A stretch of 64,000 nucleotides of DNA from Nocardia colli (GTDB taxonomy: Bacteria; Actinomycetota; Actinomycetes; Mycobacteriales; Mycobacteriaceae): contig NZ_VXLC01000001.1 of assembly GCF_008704205.1 (NCBI RefSeq), forward strand, positions 1,347,493-1,411,492, written 5' to 3'. Made by a program: the position numbers and the translations under genes. The notes below the pieces were generated by a model. The model was not told where the DNA came from. It was given only the letters and a program-made list of their open reading frames with translations, and ran no database searches. Every line of letters starts with the position of its first letter. Within the stretch, counting starts at the first letter, position 1. This document shows positions 32,478-41,685 of this stretch, piece after piece.

Positions 32478-34847
32478 TCAGCGTGGGATCGGAATGGGAA
32501 TCGGGATGGGCGGCAACAGCGGTGGCGGTGGCAGCCCCGGGATTCCCGGCGGTCCGGGCGGCGGGCCCGGCGGCGGCGCGGCGCGCTGGGTGCCGTCACT
32601 GATGTAGAGCGTGATCACCGAACCGGGGATCGCCGATCCGTTCGGCGAGGTGCCCATCACGGTGCCCTTGGCCTGCGCGCCGGGACCGGTCACCGGCGTC
32701 ACCTGGAAGCCGGCGCCGACCAGTGCCGCGGTCGCCTGCCCCTGGGTCTGCCCGGTCACGTCCGGAACCTGCGCGTTGTTCGATCCGCGGACGTACTTGT
32801 CGTCCAGCGGCGGCAGGCCCGGCGGCGGGAATCGGTTGAGCACCGGCTTGATCGAGTTGAACCAGGTCCGCGCGGGTTCGTTACCGCCGAACAGGTTTCC
32901 GTCGCCGCAGTTGCGCAGCGGGAACGAGCAGATCTCGCCGGGCGTCGGGCTGTCGCCGTAGACGTAGGTGGCGGCGGCGAGGGAGTTGGTGAAGCCGACG
33001 AAGGCCGAGGAGCGGTGGCTCTCGGTGGTGCCGGTCTTGCCGGACAACGGTGCGTTCCAGCCCGCGGACTGGGCGGCGCCCGCCGCGGTGCCGCTGACGT
33101 CGTCCTTGCTCATCGCGTTGGCCAGGGTGTTGGCCAGACCGGGCTCGATGACCTGCTCGCAGGCCTGCTGGGTGAGCGGCACCTGCTTGCCGGACCGGTC
33201 GACGACCTCCTTGATCGGGTTCGGCGGGCACCACTTGCCGCCGGAGCCGAGGGTCGCGGCGACATTGGACAGTTCGAGCGGGTTGATCGCGACCGGGCCG
33301 AGGGTGAACGAACCGAGATTCTGTTCCTTCATCATGTCGGCGAGGCTCTGGTTGCCGTGGCCCGAGCTGCCGGCCTCGGTGTAGGAGCGCATGCCGAGCC
33401 GGACCGCCATGTCGACGGTCGGCGTGACGCCGACGGCCTGGATCAGCTTGACGAACGCGGTGTTCGGTGAGGTCGCGAGCGCCTCGGTTACCGACATCGG
33501 CGACTTGTACTTGCCCGCGTTCTCCACGCAGTAGGTGGCGGCCGGGCAGCCGCGCGCACCACCGTTACCCATGCCCTTGGCCTCGAACCGGGTCGGCACG
33601 TCGAGCTGGGCGTTGATGCCCAGGCCCTTCTCCATGGCCGCGGCGGTGGTGAAGATCTTGAAGATCGAGCCCGCGCCGTCGCCGACCATCGAATACGGCT
33701 GCGGCTGCACGGTTTCGTTCGCGTCCCGGTTCAGGCCGTAGGTGCGGCTGCTCGCCATGGCGAGCAGCGGATGCGAGTCCTGGCCCGGCGCGACGACGGA
33801 CATGACCTGCGCGATGTTGTCCAGATTCGGGTTGGCCGCGTCGGTCACCGACCGCTTCACCGAGTCCTGCACGGCCGGATCGAGCGTGGTCTTGATCAGG
33901 TAGCCGCCCTTGTCGATCTGCTCGCGGCTGATGCCCGCGTTGGCCAGGTACTGGATGGCGTAGTCACAGAAGAAGCCGCGGTCGTTGGCGGCGATGCAGC
34001 CGCGCGGCAGGCCCTTCGGCTCCGGCAGCACGCCCAGCGGCTTGGTCTTGGCCTCGCGGAACTCCTCGGCCCGGCTGGGGATGTTCTGGATCATCGTGTC
34101 CAGCACGGTGTTGCGCCGGGCCAGCACGCCCTCGGTGTTGCTGTACGGGTTCAGCTTCGACGAGCTCTGCACCATGCCGGCCAGCATCGCGGCCTGCGAC
34201 ACGTTCAGCTCGGAGGCGTCCACGCCGAAGTAGGTCTGGGCCGCGTCCTGGATGCCGTAGGAGGAGTTACCGAACGGGACCAGGTTCAGATACCTGGTCA
34301 GGATCTCGTCCTTGGTCAGCTCCCGGTCCAGGGTGAGCGCCATCCGGATCTCGCGGATCTTGCGGGCGGGGGTGGTCTCGATGGCGGCGCGGCGTTCGGC
34401 GTCGGTCTTGGCCACGACGAGCAGCTGGAAGTTCTTCACGTACTGCTGGTCGAGTGTCGACGCGCCCTGCTGGACCTCGCCACTGCTGGTGTTGGTCAGG
34501 AACGCGCGCAGCGTGCCCTGCCAGTCGACGCCCTCGTGCTCGGCGAAGCGCCGGTCCTCGATGGAGACGATGGCCAGCTTCATGTCGTTGGAGATCTTGT
34601 CGCTGGGAACCTCGAAGCGGCGTTGCTCGTAGAGCCAGGCGATCGGTGTCCCACTCGCGTCGACCATGGTCGAGACGGCGGGCGCGGTGCCCTCCACCAG
34701 TTCCGAGGACACGTTGTCGACGGCGTCGGCGGCTCGGTTCGAGACGAATCCGAAGCCACCTGCGAGCGGGAACATCAACCCGGCGACGAGCACGGCGGCC
34801 AGCGCGCAGCTGCCGGCCAGCCTCGCGAGCGTTTGTGTGATCGGCAC
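32478..34847 (-). CDS. ponA2: Bifunctional penicillin-binding protein PonA2 with PASTA domain
   Basis: Class A PBP that polymerises glycan strands and cross-links peptides. From the N-terminus: a membrane helix (SCALAAVLVAGLMFPLAG), a GT51 glycosyltransferase domain with the catalytic Glu in SIEDRRFAEHEGVDWQ and GASTLDQQYVKN, a transpeptidase domain with SxxK in GAGSIFKIFTTAAA, SxN in ATSPNTAF and KTG in SGKTGTTESHRS, and one PASTA domain (VPDVTGQTQGQATAALV) before a Pro/Ile-rich tail. The 789 residues track M. tuberculosis PonA2 closely from memory (for example EVPSDKISNDMKLAIVSIED). The GTG at 34847 aligns with the PonA2 start. Divergent from whiB4, again as in M. tuberculosis. Confidence 0.97.
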   Translation of the reverse strand: MPITQTLARLAGSCALAAVLVAGLMFPLAGGFGFVSNRAADAVDNVSSELVEGTAPAVSTMVDASGTPIAWLYEQRRFEVPSDKISNDMKLAIVSIEDRRFAEHEGVDWQGTLRAFLTNTSSGEVQQGASTLDQQYVKNFQLLVVAKTDAERRAAIETTPARKIREIRMALTLDRELTKDEILTRYLNLVPFGNSSYGIQDAAQTYFGVDASELNVSQAAMLAGMVQSSSKLNPYSNTEGVLARRNTVLDTMIQNIPSRAEEFREAKTKPLGVLPEPKGLPRGCIAANDRGFFCDYAIQYLANAGISREQIDKGGYLIKTTLDPAVQDSVKRSVTDAANPNLDNIAQVMSVVAPGQDSHPLLAMASSRTYGLNRDANETVQPQPYSMVGDGAGSIFKIFTTAAAMEKGLGINAQLDVPTRFEAKGMGNGGARGCPAATYCVENAGKYKSPMSVTEALATSPNTAFVKLIQAVGVTPTVDMAVRLGMRSYTEAGSSGHGNQSLADMMKEQNLGSFTLGPVAINPLELSNVAATLGSGGKWCPPNPIKEVVDRSGKQVPLTQQACEQVIEPGLANTLANAMSKDDVSGTAAGAAQSAGWNAPLSGKTGTTESHRSSAFVGFTNSLAAATYVYGDSPTPGEICSFPLRNCGDGNLFGGNEPARTWFNSIKPVLNRFPPPGLPPLDDKYVRGSNNAQVPDVTGQTQGQATAALVGAGFQVTPVTGPGAQAKGTVMGTSPNGSAIPGSVITLYISDGTQRAAPPPGPPPGPPGIPGLPPPPLLPPIPIPIPIPR

Positions 34848-35079
34848 GATCCCCAGCCTACGGGGTGGGGTCCGAACCCTCTTCCGTGCGTTTACCCGAA
34901 GGCGATTCGCACGGGCGATTGGGCGTGTCGCGAGGGCGAGTCTGGCGTGTCGCGGGACGGCGCGCCGCGAATATGCCGGACCCGCCGCCGCTCGCGGCAT
35001 TTTGCAGGGACGGACGTACCAAAAATTCCGGGGGCGGTCTTGCGCTGGAGCCCAACCTTTACCTAGATTGAGAACCCAG

Positions 35080-35095
35080 TGTGATAGAGCTAACA
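35080..35095. promoter_or_regulatory. Candidate Crp site upstream of whiB4
   Basis: TGTGATAGAGCTAACA matches the Crp/GlxR consensus TGTGA-N6-TCACA at nine of ten fixed bases (C to A in the right half), 111 bases before the whiB4 start. A Crp gene is encoded 4.5 kb away in this window. Confidence 0.5.
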
Positions 35096-35206
35096 CTCAA
35101 AGTGGAATGTGGTGCAGAGCGCAGCGGGGTTTGGGTTGCTGCGACGCTGACACGCGATTCTGGAGCGCCGTTGACCCGGTGTTCGGACTGCAAAGGGGCA
35201 CACCAA

Positions 35207-35530
35207 ATGCACATGACAACCCCCATCGCTCGATTGGACGTGGAGCAGGCCGAAGCAAGGATTGCCTGGGTAGCCCAGGCCCGATGCAAGGAAGTGGATC
35301 CCGATCAGTTGTTCGTTCGCGGGGCTGCACAGCGCAAAGCCGCGACGATCTGCAGGCACTGCCCGGTGCTGATGCAGTGTGGTGCCGACGCGCTCGACAA
35401 TCGAGTGGAGTTCGGTGTGTGGGGCGGTATGACCGAGCGGCAGCGTCGTGCGCTGCTCAAGCAGCATCCCGAGGTGACCTCCTGGGCCGATTTCTTCCAG
35501 GCCCAGCGCCAGCATCAGGTGGCAATGTAG
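35207..35530 (+). CDS. whiB4: WhiB4 redox-responsive iron-sulfur regulator
   Basis: WhiB-family DNA-binding protein of 107 residues holding a [4Fe-4S] cluster; in M. tuberculosis WhiB4 responds to oxygen and oxidants and compacts DNA when oxidised. The four cluster cysteines are present (QARCKE, ICRHCPVL with C-x2-C, MQCGADAL), followed by the turn GVWGGMTERQRRALL and a C-terminal basic end. The sequence FVRGAAQRKAA and KQHPEV are near-identical to WhiB4. The ATG at 35207, nine bases after AGGGG, matches the family start; the longer frame upstream is leader. The gene is divergent from ponA2 and a Crp-like site lies in the leader region. Confidence 0.96.
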   Translation: MHMTTPIARLDVEQAEARIAWVAQARCKEVDPDQLFVRGAAQRKAATICRHCPVLMQCGADALDNRVEFGVWGGMTERQRRALLKQHPEVTSWADFFQAQRQHQVAM

Positions 35531-35548
35531 CCCCGGCAAACATTCGGA

Positions 35549-35574
35549 ACTGAGCCTGCGAAAGCGGGCTCAGT
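35549..35574. terminator. Terminator between whiB4 and the ArsA-like ATPase genes
   Basis: 11-bp stem ACTGAGCCTGC/GCGGGCTCAGT (one G-U pair) with a GAAA tetraloop, followed by CCCGTTT. Confidence 0.75.
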
Positions 35575-35627
35575 CCCGTTTGGGGGCAATTACTTCCGTT
35601 TGGATCAATAGCCGATGCGTCTATGTA

Positions 35628-36758
35628 TCAAGCCGAAGCGCGGTGCCCGGTGAGCTGATCACCGACGGCGCGCAGGGCCCGCAGATCCGACACCTCGAAC
35701 GGCAACGCGGTCACCGCCACGATCGGTACCCGCGGATGCGCGCCGGTAAACCGGTGCAGCAGATGCTGTTCGCGTTTGTCGGTGGCGACCCGCCTGGCGT
35801 GAATGCGCAACACGGCCGCGGTGAGCGGATCGCTGTCGGCCAGCTGCTCGGCCGCGGTCAGCGCGTGATCGCCGGACAGTGAACTCAGCGCCGGATGCGT
35901 GCGATTGAGGATCAGGCCGGCCAGCGGCATGCGCTCGGTGGACAGCCGATCGACGAAGAACGACGCCTCGCGCAACGCGTCCGGCTCGGCCGCGGCCACC
36001 ACCAGGAAGTGGGTGCCCGGCTTGGACAGCATCGCGTAGGTGCGATCCGCCCGATCCTGGAAGCCGCCGAACAACGAGTCCAGCGACTGCAGGAAGTTCG
36101 ACGCGTCCTTGAGCATCTGCCCGCCGACGATGGTCGACACCCCGCGCACCGCCAGGCTCATTGCGCCGGTGACCAACCGGGTGACGCCGCGACCCGGCGC
36201 CATGATGACCCGGATCATCCTGCCGTTCAAGAAGTTTCCGAGCCGCTTCGGCGCATCGAGGAAGTCCAGCGCGTTGCGCGACGGGGGAGTGTCGACCACG
36301 ATCAGGTCCCACTCCTTGCGCCCGGCCAGCTGACCGAGCTTCTCCATCGCCATGTACTCCTGCGTCCCGCCGAACGACGAGGCGACGGTTTGATAGAAGG
36401 GGTTGGCGAAGATCTGCTCGGCCTTGTCCGGGCTGGTGTGCTCGAGCACCATGTCGTCGAAGGTGCGCCGCATGTTCAGCATCATCGCGTGCAACTCGCC
36501 CTTGGCCTCCGGGCCGAGCGGCACCCGCTGCGGGGTGTTGCCGAGGTCGGCGACGCCGAGTGACTGGGCCAGTCGGCGCGCCGGATCGATGGTGAGAACG
36601 ACCACCTTTCGACCCTGCTCGGCCGCGCGCAGCGCGATCGCGGCCGCGGTGGTCGTCTTGCCGACGCCGCCGGAGCCGCAGCAGACCACTACCTTCGCGG
36701 TCCGGTCGTTGATGATGTCCGAAATATCAAGCGGCGCAGCCACGGTCGTCGTAGTCAT
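35628..36758 (-). CDS. ArsA/GET3-like ATPase (Rv3680-like)
   Basis: P-loop ATPase of 376 residues in the anion-transporting ATPase family. The deviant Walker A is [20 protein letters not shown], switch I/II elements are [15 protein letters not shown] and [17 protein letters not shown]. It pairs with the gene upstream, overlapping by four bases (ATGA), and the two should form a heterodimeric complex. In M. tuberculosis the Rv3679-Rv3680 pair resembles guided-entry machines and protects against glycerol- and nitric-oxide-linked stress (recalled). No arsenic genes are nearby, so arsenite export is unlikely. Cytosolic, possibly membrane-associated through an amphipathic segment ([20 protein letters not shown]). 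Confidence 0.92.
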   Translation of the reverse strand: MTTTTVAAPLDISDIINDRTAKVVVCCGSGGVGKTTTAAAIALRAAEQGRKVVVLTIDPARRLAQSLGVADLGNTPQRVPLGPEAKGELHAMMLNMRRTFDDMVLEHTSPDKAEQIFANPFYQTVASSFGGTQEYMAMEKLGQLAGRKEWDLIVVDTPPSRNALDFLDAPKRLGNFLNGRMIRVIMAPGRGVTRLVTGAMSLAVRGVSTIVGGQMLKDASNFLQSLDSLFGGFQDRADRTYAMLSKPGTHFLVVAAAEPDALREASFFVDRLSTERMPLAGLILNRTHPALSSLSGDHALTAAEQLADSDPLTAAVLRIHARRVATDKREQHLLHRFTGAHPRVPIVAVTALPFEVSDLRALRAVGDQLTGHRASA

Positions 36759-37792
36759 CGGACCCCTTGTTTACTGAGATGTTCGGCCAGTTCGTACAGG
36801 CCACCGAGGTCCATGCCGTCCGGCAGGGCGGGCAGGTACATGCGAGACACATCGACCTTCGCCAGGTCGGCGGCCGAGTCGTCCTGCGCCTGCAAAGTCG
36901 CCGCGTGCTCGATGGTTTCGGTGATCAACCCCTGGAAGTCGTTGTCCGCCAAGGTGATCCCGGCAGTGGCCAGGCCCGCCCGGACGGCGTCGGTGTCGAC
37001 CTCGCCCTGCGCCGCCTCGGCGCGGAACTCCGGCGGCAGTTGCCCCTCGGTGGCGCGATTGACGATCACCGTGCCGATCCGCAGATCCGCCGCCTTCAAT
37101 TCCGCGACGGCGTCGGCGGTTTCCTGCACCGGCAGCGCCTCGAGCAGCGTGACCAGATGGATCATCGTCTGATCCGAGTGCAGCAGCTTGGACACGCCCT
37201 CGGCCTGCGCGGCGATCGGCCCGCCCTTGGCCACCTCCAGCATGGCCTTGGTGACGTCGAGGAAGCCGGCGATCCGGCCGGTCGGCGGGGCGTCCACCAC
37301 GATCTCGTCGTAGACCCGCTTGCCTGCCTTGTCCACCCGGACCGCGGTCTCCTTGATCTTGCCGGTCAGGATGACGTCCCGCAGGCCCGGCGCGATCGTG
37401 GTGACGAACTCGATGGCGCCCATCCGGCGCATCGCCCGTCCGGCGAAGCCGAGGTTGTAGAACATGTCCAGGTATTCGAGGAACGCGTGCTCGATGTCGA
37501 GCGCCAGCGCGACCACCTCACCGCCGCCGTCGGCGGTGGCGATCCGGGTCTCGGTGGGCGGCAGCGGCGGCAGGTCGAACAGCTGCGCGATCGACTGCCT
37601 GCTCTCCACCTCCACCAACAGCACCCGGCGCCCACCCGCGGCCAGCGCCAGCGCGAGCGCCGCGGCCACCGTGGACTTGCCGGTGCCTCCCTTGCCGGAG
37701 ACATAGTGCAGCCGGGCCTGCTCCGCACGCTTCGGCCACCCTGTTTCCAGTCCCGGCTCGGCCGAAAGAGGCACTGCTGTTGGTACTCCCAC
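36755..37792 (-). CDS. ArsA/GET3-like ATPase (Rv3679-like)
   Basis: Partner ATPase of 345 residues. Walker A is [20 protein letters not shown], then [23 protein letters not shown], and the switch region [21 protein letters not shown]. The C-terminus ([19 protein letters not shown]) matches its M. tuberculosis counterpart. I use the GTG at 37792: no ribosome site is visible, but TATAGG stands nine bases before it, so the mRNA could be leaderless or nearly so. It is the promoter-proximal gene of the pair. The sequence upstream to 38064 (272 bases) holds only the two divergent promoters as far as I can see. Confidence 0.92.
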   Translation of the reverse strand: MGVPTAVPLSAEPGLETGWPKRAEQARLHYVSGKGGTGKSTVAAALALALAAGGRRVLLVEVESRQSIAQLFDLPPLPPTETRIATADGGGEVVALALDIEHAFLEYLDMFYNLGFAGRAMRRMGAIEFVTTIAPGLRDVILTGKIKETAVRVDKAGKRVYDEIVVDAPPTGRIAGFLDVTKAMLEVAKGGPIAAQAEGVSKLLHSDQTMIHLVTLLEALPVQETADAVAELKAADLRIGTVIVNRATEGQLPPEFRAEAAQGEVDTDAVRAGLATAGITLADNDFQGLITETIEHAATLQAQDDSAADLAKVDVSRMYLPALPDGMDLGGLYELAEHLSKQGVR

Positions 37793-38064
37793 GCTCGCGA
37801 GCCTATAACCCGTTCTGAGATCGCGCCCGAGGGATCCGCCTAGTGCCTGGTCCAGCGCGTGTGTCTGTACCAGACAGCAGGCCCGTTGCGTCCTGGGCAA
37901 CGCGATGTAGTCGCCTGTGCTGCCGCCGGATTCGCTACCGGACCACTCAGTAGACCGTCGCTTTCGAGCGAAGCGAGATCGAGCATTTTCGTTCGCGACA
38001 CCAGGGGGCCGCGAACACGCGGTGCCGCAGGCGCCGCAAATTAGACAGAGCTACGCTCACCCAC

Positions 38065-38226
38065 ATGAGTGAAGCGACCGTATGGGAGTACGCGACCGTG
38101 CCGCTGTTGACGCACGCGACCAAGCAGATTCTCGATCAGTGGGGCGCCGACGGCTGGGAGCTGGTTTCGGTGCTGCCCGGGCCGACCGGCGAGCAGCACG
38201 TCGCCTACCTCAAGCGCCCGAAGTAA
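38065..38226 (+). CDS. DUF4177-like small protein (53 residues)
   Basis: Small acidic protein MSEATVWEYATVPLLTHATK... of 53 residues with the two conserved tryptophans of the DUF4177 type (WEYATV, ADGWELVSVLPG). A similarly small gene (Rv3678A) sits at the same place in M. tuberculosis, which supports it as real despite its size. The hexamer TACGCT lies exactly seven bases before the ATG and no ribosome site is present, so the mRNA is probably leaderless. The ridA gene follows 12 bases after the stop with its own strong site (AAGGAGAAGGGG). Function unknown. Confidence 0.88.
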   Translation: MSEATVWEYATVPLLTHATKQILDQWGADGWELVSVLPGPTGEQHVAYLKRPK

Positions 38227-38238
38227 AGGAGAAGGGGA

Positions 38239-38706
38239 ATGACCGCAGTGACCGATTGGGAGAGCAATCTCGCCAAGCTCGGGGTGACCCTGCCTCCGGT
38301 CGTGGCGCCCGTGGCCGCCTACATCCCGGCGATCCGCACCGGTTCGCTGGTCTACACCTCCGGCCAGCTGCCGATGGCCGACGGTCAGCTGACCGTGGCC
38401 GGCAAGGTGGGCGCCGAGGTCAGCACCGAGCAGGCGAAGGAAGCCGCGCAACTGTGCGCGCTCAACGCGCTGGCCGCGGTGCACGATCTGGTCGGGCTCG
38501 ACGCGGTGGTGCGCGTGGTGAAGGTGGTCGGATTCGTCGCCTCCGCACCGGGATACAACGATCAGCCGATCGTGATCAACGGCGCGTCGGAGTTCCTCGG
38601 CGAGGTCTTCGGTGACGCGGGTGTGCACGCGCGTTCCGCGGTGGGCGTGTCGGAATTGCCGAAGAACACCCCCGTCGAAGTAGAGATCATCGTCGAGGTG
38701 CGCTAA
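38239..38706 (+). CDS. RidA-family reactive-imine deaminase
   Basis: Protein of 155 residues in the YjgF/YER057c/UK114 family; RidA members hydrolyse reactive 2-aminoacrylate and other imines that would damage PLP enzymes. The core YTSGQLPMADGQ, the trimer helix region and the catalytic arginine in ARSAVGVSELPKNTPVEVE are present. Compared with canonical RidA it has a longer N-terminus and inserted residues, as in the mycobacterial Rv3678c group, so the exact substrate may differ. Co-directional with the DUF4177 gene upstream and the hydrolase gene downstream. Confidence 0.9.
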   Translation: MTAVTDWESNLAKLGVTLPPVVAPVAAYIPAIRTGSLVYTSGQLPMADGQLTVAGKVGAEVSTEQAKEAAQLCALNALAAVHDLVGLDAVVRVVKVVGFVASAPGYNDQPIVINGASEFLGEVFGDAGVHARSAVGVSELPKNTPVEVEIIVEVR

Positions 38707-38752
38707 ACAAAGTTAAGTCCCGGACTGGGATTCGATCGACTGGGGTACATCG

Positions 38753-39544
38753 ATGACGCTGACTCATCCCGCGTACGGACAACTACGGCAGGTCACCCCG
38801 ACGGCAGCGGTGCTGCTGGCGGACAACCCGGGCCAGATGACGCTGCAGGGCACCAACACCTGGATCCTGCGCGCGCCGGGCCGCTCGGAGTGTGTGGTGG
38901 TCGATCCCGGTCCGAAGGACAAGGCGCACGGCGCCAAGATCGCCGAGGTCACCGGGGGCGAGATCGCGCTCACGCTGATCACCCACCGGCATCACGATCA
39001 CACCGGCGGCATCGACCACCTGGTGAAGCTGACCGGAACCACGGTGCGCGCCAAGGACACCGAGTTCCTGCGCGGTTCGACCGCGCCGCTGGTCGACGGC
39101 GAGGTGATCGAGGCGGCCGGTCTGCGCATCACCGTGGTGGCCACGCCGGGCCACACCGGTGATTCGACCAGCTTCCTGCTCGACGACGCGGTGCTGACCG
39201 GCGACACGATCCTCGGCAGCGGCACCACCGTGCTCGATTCGAGCGACGGCACCCTCGCCGACTATCTGGCCTCGCTGGACCGGCTGGTCGCGATCGGGGC
39301 GGGCAAGGCGCTGCTGCCCGCGCACGGCCCGGATCATCCTGATCTGGAACCGGTGGCGCGGTACTACATCACGCATCGACAGGAACGCCTCGATCAGGTG
39401 CGCGAGGCGTTGCAGGTGCTCGGCCCGAACGCGGGGGCGATGGCGGTGGTCCGGCGGGTCTACGCCGACGTCGACAAGCGACTGTGGCTGGCCGCGCGTA
39501 GCTCGGTGCAGGCGCAGCTGGAATACCTGCGCGCCGAAGGCTAG
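38753..39544 (+). CDS. Metallo-beta-lactamase-fold hydrolase (LACTB2-like)
   Basis: Binuclear-zinc hydrolase of 263 residues. The signature is HRHHDHTGGIDHL, followed by the His in VVATPGHTGDSTSFLL, the Asp in TGDTILGSG and the late His in PAHGPDH. The C-terminal helical extension (YYITHRQERLDQVREAL and LWLAARSSVQAQLEYL) is that of the LACTB2/Rv3677c group, whose human member is an endoribonuclease; activity on antibiotics is not expected. It is the last gene of the unit that starts at 38065 and converges on crp across a hairpin. Confidence 0.9.
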   Translation: MTLTHPAYGQLRQVTPTAAVLLADNPGQMTLQGTNTWILRAPGRSECVVVDPGPKDKAHGAKIAEVTGGEIALTLITHRHHDHTGGIDHLVKLTGTTVRAKDTEFLRGSTAPLVDGEVIEAAGLRITVVATPGHTGDSTSFLLDDAVLTGDTILGSGTTVLDSSDGTLADYLASLDRLVAIGAGKALLPAHGPDHPDLEPVARYYITHRQERLDQVREALQVLGPNAGAMAVVRRVYADVDKRLWLAARSSVQAQLEYLRAEG

Positions 39545-39563
39545 CCAGCCTGCTTCGGACACG

Positions 39564-39605
39564 ACAACACGCTGGGCTCTAGGAGCTAGGAACCCAGCGT
39601 GTTGT
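39564..39605. terminator. Bidirectional terminator between the hydrolase gene and crp
   Basis: 13-bp perfect stem ACAACACGCTGGG and complement (CCCAGCGTGTTGT) with a 16-base loop, between convergent stops at 39544 and 39629. Confidence 0.8.
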
Positions 39606-39628
39606 TCGGTCTGTTCGGTTGACGACGC

Positions 39629-40303
39629 TCAGCGCGCGCGGCGGGCCAGGCGCTCGGAGTCGGAGATGAGCACGCTCTTGCCCTCCAGCCGCAGCCAACC
39701 GCGGTGCGCGAAGTCGGCCAGCGCCTTGTTCACGGTCTCGCGGGAGGCGCCGACCAGCTGGGCGATCTCCTCCTGGGTCAGGTCGTGGGTGACCCGCAAC
39801 GCACCGGCCTCCTGGGTGCCGAACCGCTGTGCGAGCTGCAGCAGCGCCTTGGCGACCCGGCCGGGGACGTCGGTGAAGATGAGGTCGGCCAGGTTGTTGT
39901 TGGTGCGACGCAGGCGACGCGCGAGCACGCGGAGCAACTGCTCGGCGATCTCGGGCCGCTGGTCGATCCAGGACTTCAGGGCGTCCCGGTCCATGGTGAC
40001 GGCGCGAACCTCGGTCACCGTGGTCGCGGTGGAAGTCCGCGGTCCGGGATCGAAGATCGACAGCTCGCCGAACATGTCCGACGGGCCCATGATGGTCAAC
40101 AGGTTCTCCCAGCCGTCCGGTGATCTGCGCCCGATCTTCACCTTGCCCGAGGTGATGATATAGAGCCGATCCCCTGGCTCACCCTCGTTGAAGATGACAT
40201 GGCCGCGCGGGAAATCCACCGGCTGCAATTGCTTGGCGAGGGCGGCCACCGCAGTGGGCTCGACGCCCTGGAAGATGCCTGCTCTGGCGAGGGCCTCGTC
40301 CAC
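39629..40303 (-). CDS. crp: Crp/Fnr-family cAMP-responsive regulator
   Basis: Global regulator of 224 residues, the exact length of M. tuberculosis Crp (Rv3676). The cyclic-nucleotide pocket is shown by [19 protein letters not shown] and [19 protein letters not shown], where Arg and the Ser/Thr pair contact cAMP; the DNA-binding helix-turn-helix is [21 protein letters not shown]. Targets in relatives include whiB1, resuscitation and central-metabolism genes. The GTG at 40303 has GGAG eight bases upstream. A partial Crp-like site (AGTGA-N6-CCACG) lies about 80 bases upstream and could serve autoregulation, but it is weak. Divergently oriented genes further right are unrelated in function. Confidence 0.95.
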   Translation of the reverse strand: MDEALARAGIFQGVEPTAVAALAKQLQPVDFPRGHVIFNEGEPGDRLYIITSGKVKIGRRSPDGWENLLTIMGPSDMFGELSIFDPGPRTSTATTVTEVRAVTMDRDALKSWIDQRPEIAEQLLRVLARRLRRTNNNLADLIFTDVPGRVAKALLQLAQRFGTQEAGALRVTHDLTQEEIAQLVGASRETVNKALADFAHRGWLRLEGKSVLISDSERLARRAR

Positions 40304-40517
40304 TTATGTGCTCCTTATGGGAAATGGCTCTGTACTGGACCGAAAGCGACTCGGCCAACAGCGCAGTCTACGCGGCATGATGACAGCGTAGTGACAGACA
40401 CCACGTAACGTGTGGATTGCGTGGCGCAGCGAAGAACCGTACCAGTTTCTGATCTCGGCATTCGCGGGCACCTGTGTGGTTACCGCAGCTCTAGCCGCCA
40501 GGTCTGTCGGTCACGCG

Positions 40518-40760
40518 TCAGCTTGCCCGTGCCACATCCAGCTCTTCGCCGCGGGCGCGGCGTTTACGCATCCGGGCAACGGCCGCTGGCAGGCCGAGCC
40601 TCGTCAGCTCTTTCACTTCTGCGTTGCTTGCTTTGTCCAGGTACTGCTGAACCTCTTCGTCGGGTTCGAGAAGTTTGCGGAGCCGGTTCTCGACCCGCTC
40701 CATACCCAGTGCGAACAGCATCAACAGCACTGGGAAGAGCACCACAGCGAGTCCTTGCAT
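40518..40760 (-). CDS. Small single-pass membrane protein (Rv3675-like position)
   Basis: Product of 80 residues: one N-terminal membrane helix ([19 protein letters not shown]) followed by a charged helical tail ([33 protein letters not shown]) that could form a coiled coil in the cytoplasm. A small membrane protein lies at the same place, between crp and nth, in M. tuberculosis, which supports it. The ATG at 40760 lacks a good ribosome site, so a leaderless mRNA or a different start cannot be excluded. Function unknown. Confidence 0.7.
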   Translation of the reverse strand: MQGLAVVLFPVLLMLFALGMERVENRLRKLLEPDEEVQQYLDKASNAEVKELTRLGLPAAVARMRKRRARGEELDVARAS

Positions 40761-40830
40761 ACGGAGGAGTAAACACGGTCTAGGTCTCAGATGGAACACG
40801 GCAACCGAACTGGACGGGCAACGTTCGCCG

Positions 40831-41685
40831 ATGGTTCCGTATGGTGGACAGGTGCGTGTCACCCCCTCCACAGCCGCCGGGAACGGGCGTGCGTCCGCCC
40901 CCGAGGCGACCGATGCGCAACCAGCTCCGGTCGCCGCTCCGAAACGGAAATCCCGCGCGCGACAGGCGGAAACTCAGCTAGGACTGGTGCGCCGGGCGCG
41001 CCGGATGAATCGCACTTTGGCCGAGGCTTTCCCGGACGCGCATTGTGAGCTGGACTTCACCACGCCGCTCGAATTGGCGGTCGCGACAATACTTTCCGCG
41101 CAGTCCACGGATGTGCGGGTGAATCTCACCACGCCCGCCCTGTTCGTCAAGTACCCCGATGCCCGCGCCTACGCCGAGGCCAACCGCGCCGAGCTGGAGG
41201 AATACATCCGCTCGACCGGTTTCTTCCGGAACAAGGCCAACTCGCTCATCGGCCTCGGTCAGGCGCTGCTCGAACACCACGACGGTGAATTGCCTCACAC
41301 CATGGACGAACTCGTGCAGTTGCCCGGGATCGGCCGCAAGACCGCCAACGTCATTCTCGGCAACGCGTTCGGCGTGCCCGGCATCACCGTGGACACGCAT
41401 TTCGGCCGGCTGGTCCGGCGCTGGATGTGGACCACCGAGGAAGACCCGGTGAAGGTCGAGCACATCATCGGCGAGCTGATCGAGCGCAAAGACTGGACGA
41501 TGCTCTCGCACCGGGTGATCTTCCACGGCCGCCGGGTGTGTCATGCCCGCAAGCCGGCCTGTGGCGTGTGCGTGCTGGCCAAGGACTGCCCGTCGTTCGG
41601 GGCCGGTCCGACCGACCCGGACACCGCCGCCGAGCTGGTGAAGGGTCCGGAGCGGGAGCATCTGCTCGAGCTGGTGGGCCGGTGA
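40831..41685 (+). CDS. nth: Endonuclease III, DNA glycosylase/AP lyase
   Basis: Removes oxidised pyrimidines and cuts at the abasic site during base-excision repair. The helix-hairpin-helix [18 protein letters not shown] carries the catalytic lysine, the catalytic Asp is in [12 protein letters not shown], and the C-terminal [4Fe-4S] motif has cysteines spaced C-x6-C-x2-C-x5-C ([17 protein letters not shown]). From residue ~50 the protein is typical; the N-terminal ~45 residues are Ala/Pro-rich and poorly conserved, so the start is uncertain (ATG 40831, or GTG 40852). Its stop overlaps the next gene by four bases, beginning the tight nth-tlpA-nudix-marP operon known from mycobacteria. Confidence 0.95.
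   Translation: MVPYGGQVRVTPSTAAGNGRASAPEATDAQPAPVAAPKRKSRARQAETQLGLVRRARRMNRTLAEAFPDAHCELDFTTPLELAVATILSAQSTDVRVNLTTPALFVKYPDARAYAEANRAELEEYIRSTGFFRNKANSLIGLGQALLEHHDGELPHTMDELVQLPGIGRKTANVILGNAFGVPGITVDTHFGRLVRRWMWTTEEDPVKVEHIIGELIERKDWTMLSHRVIFHGRRVCHARKPACGVCVLAKDCPSFGAGPTDPDTAAELVKGPEREHLLELVGR

Noticed and set aside
40410..40783. Two overlapping plus-strand frames of ~120 codons between crp and nth
   Set aside because: They lie opposite the small membrane-protein gene that is conserved at this place and lack a ribosome site.
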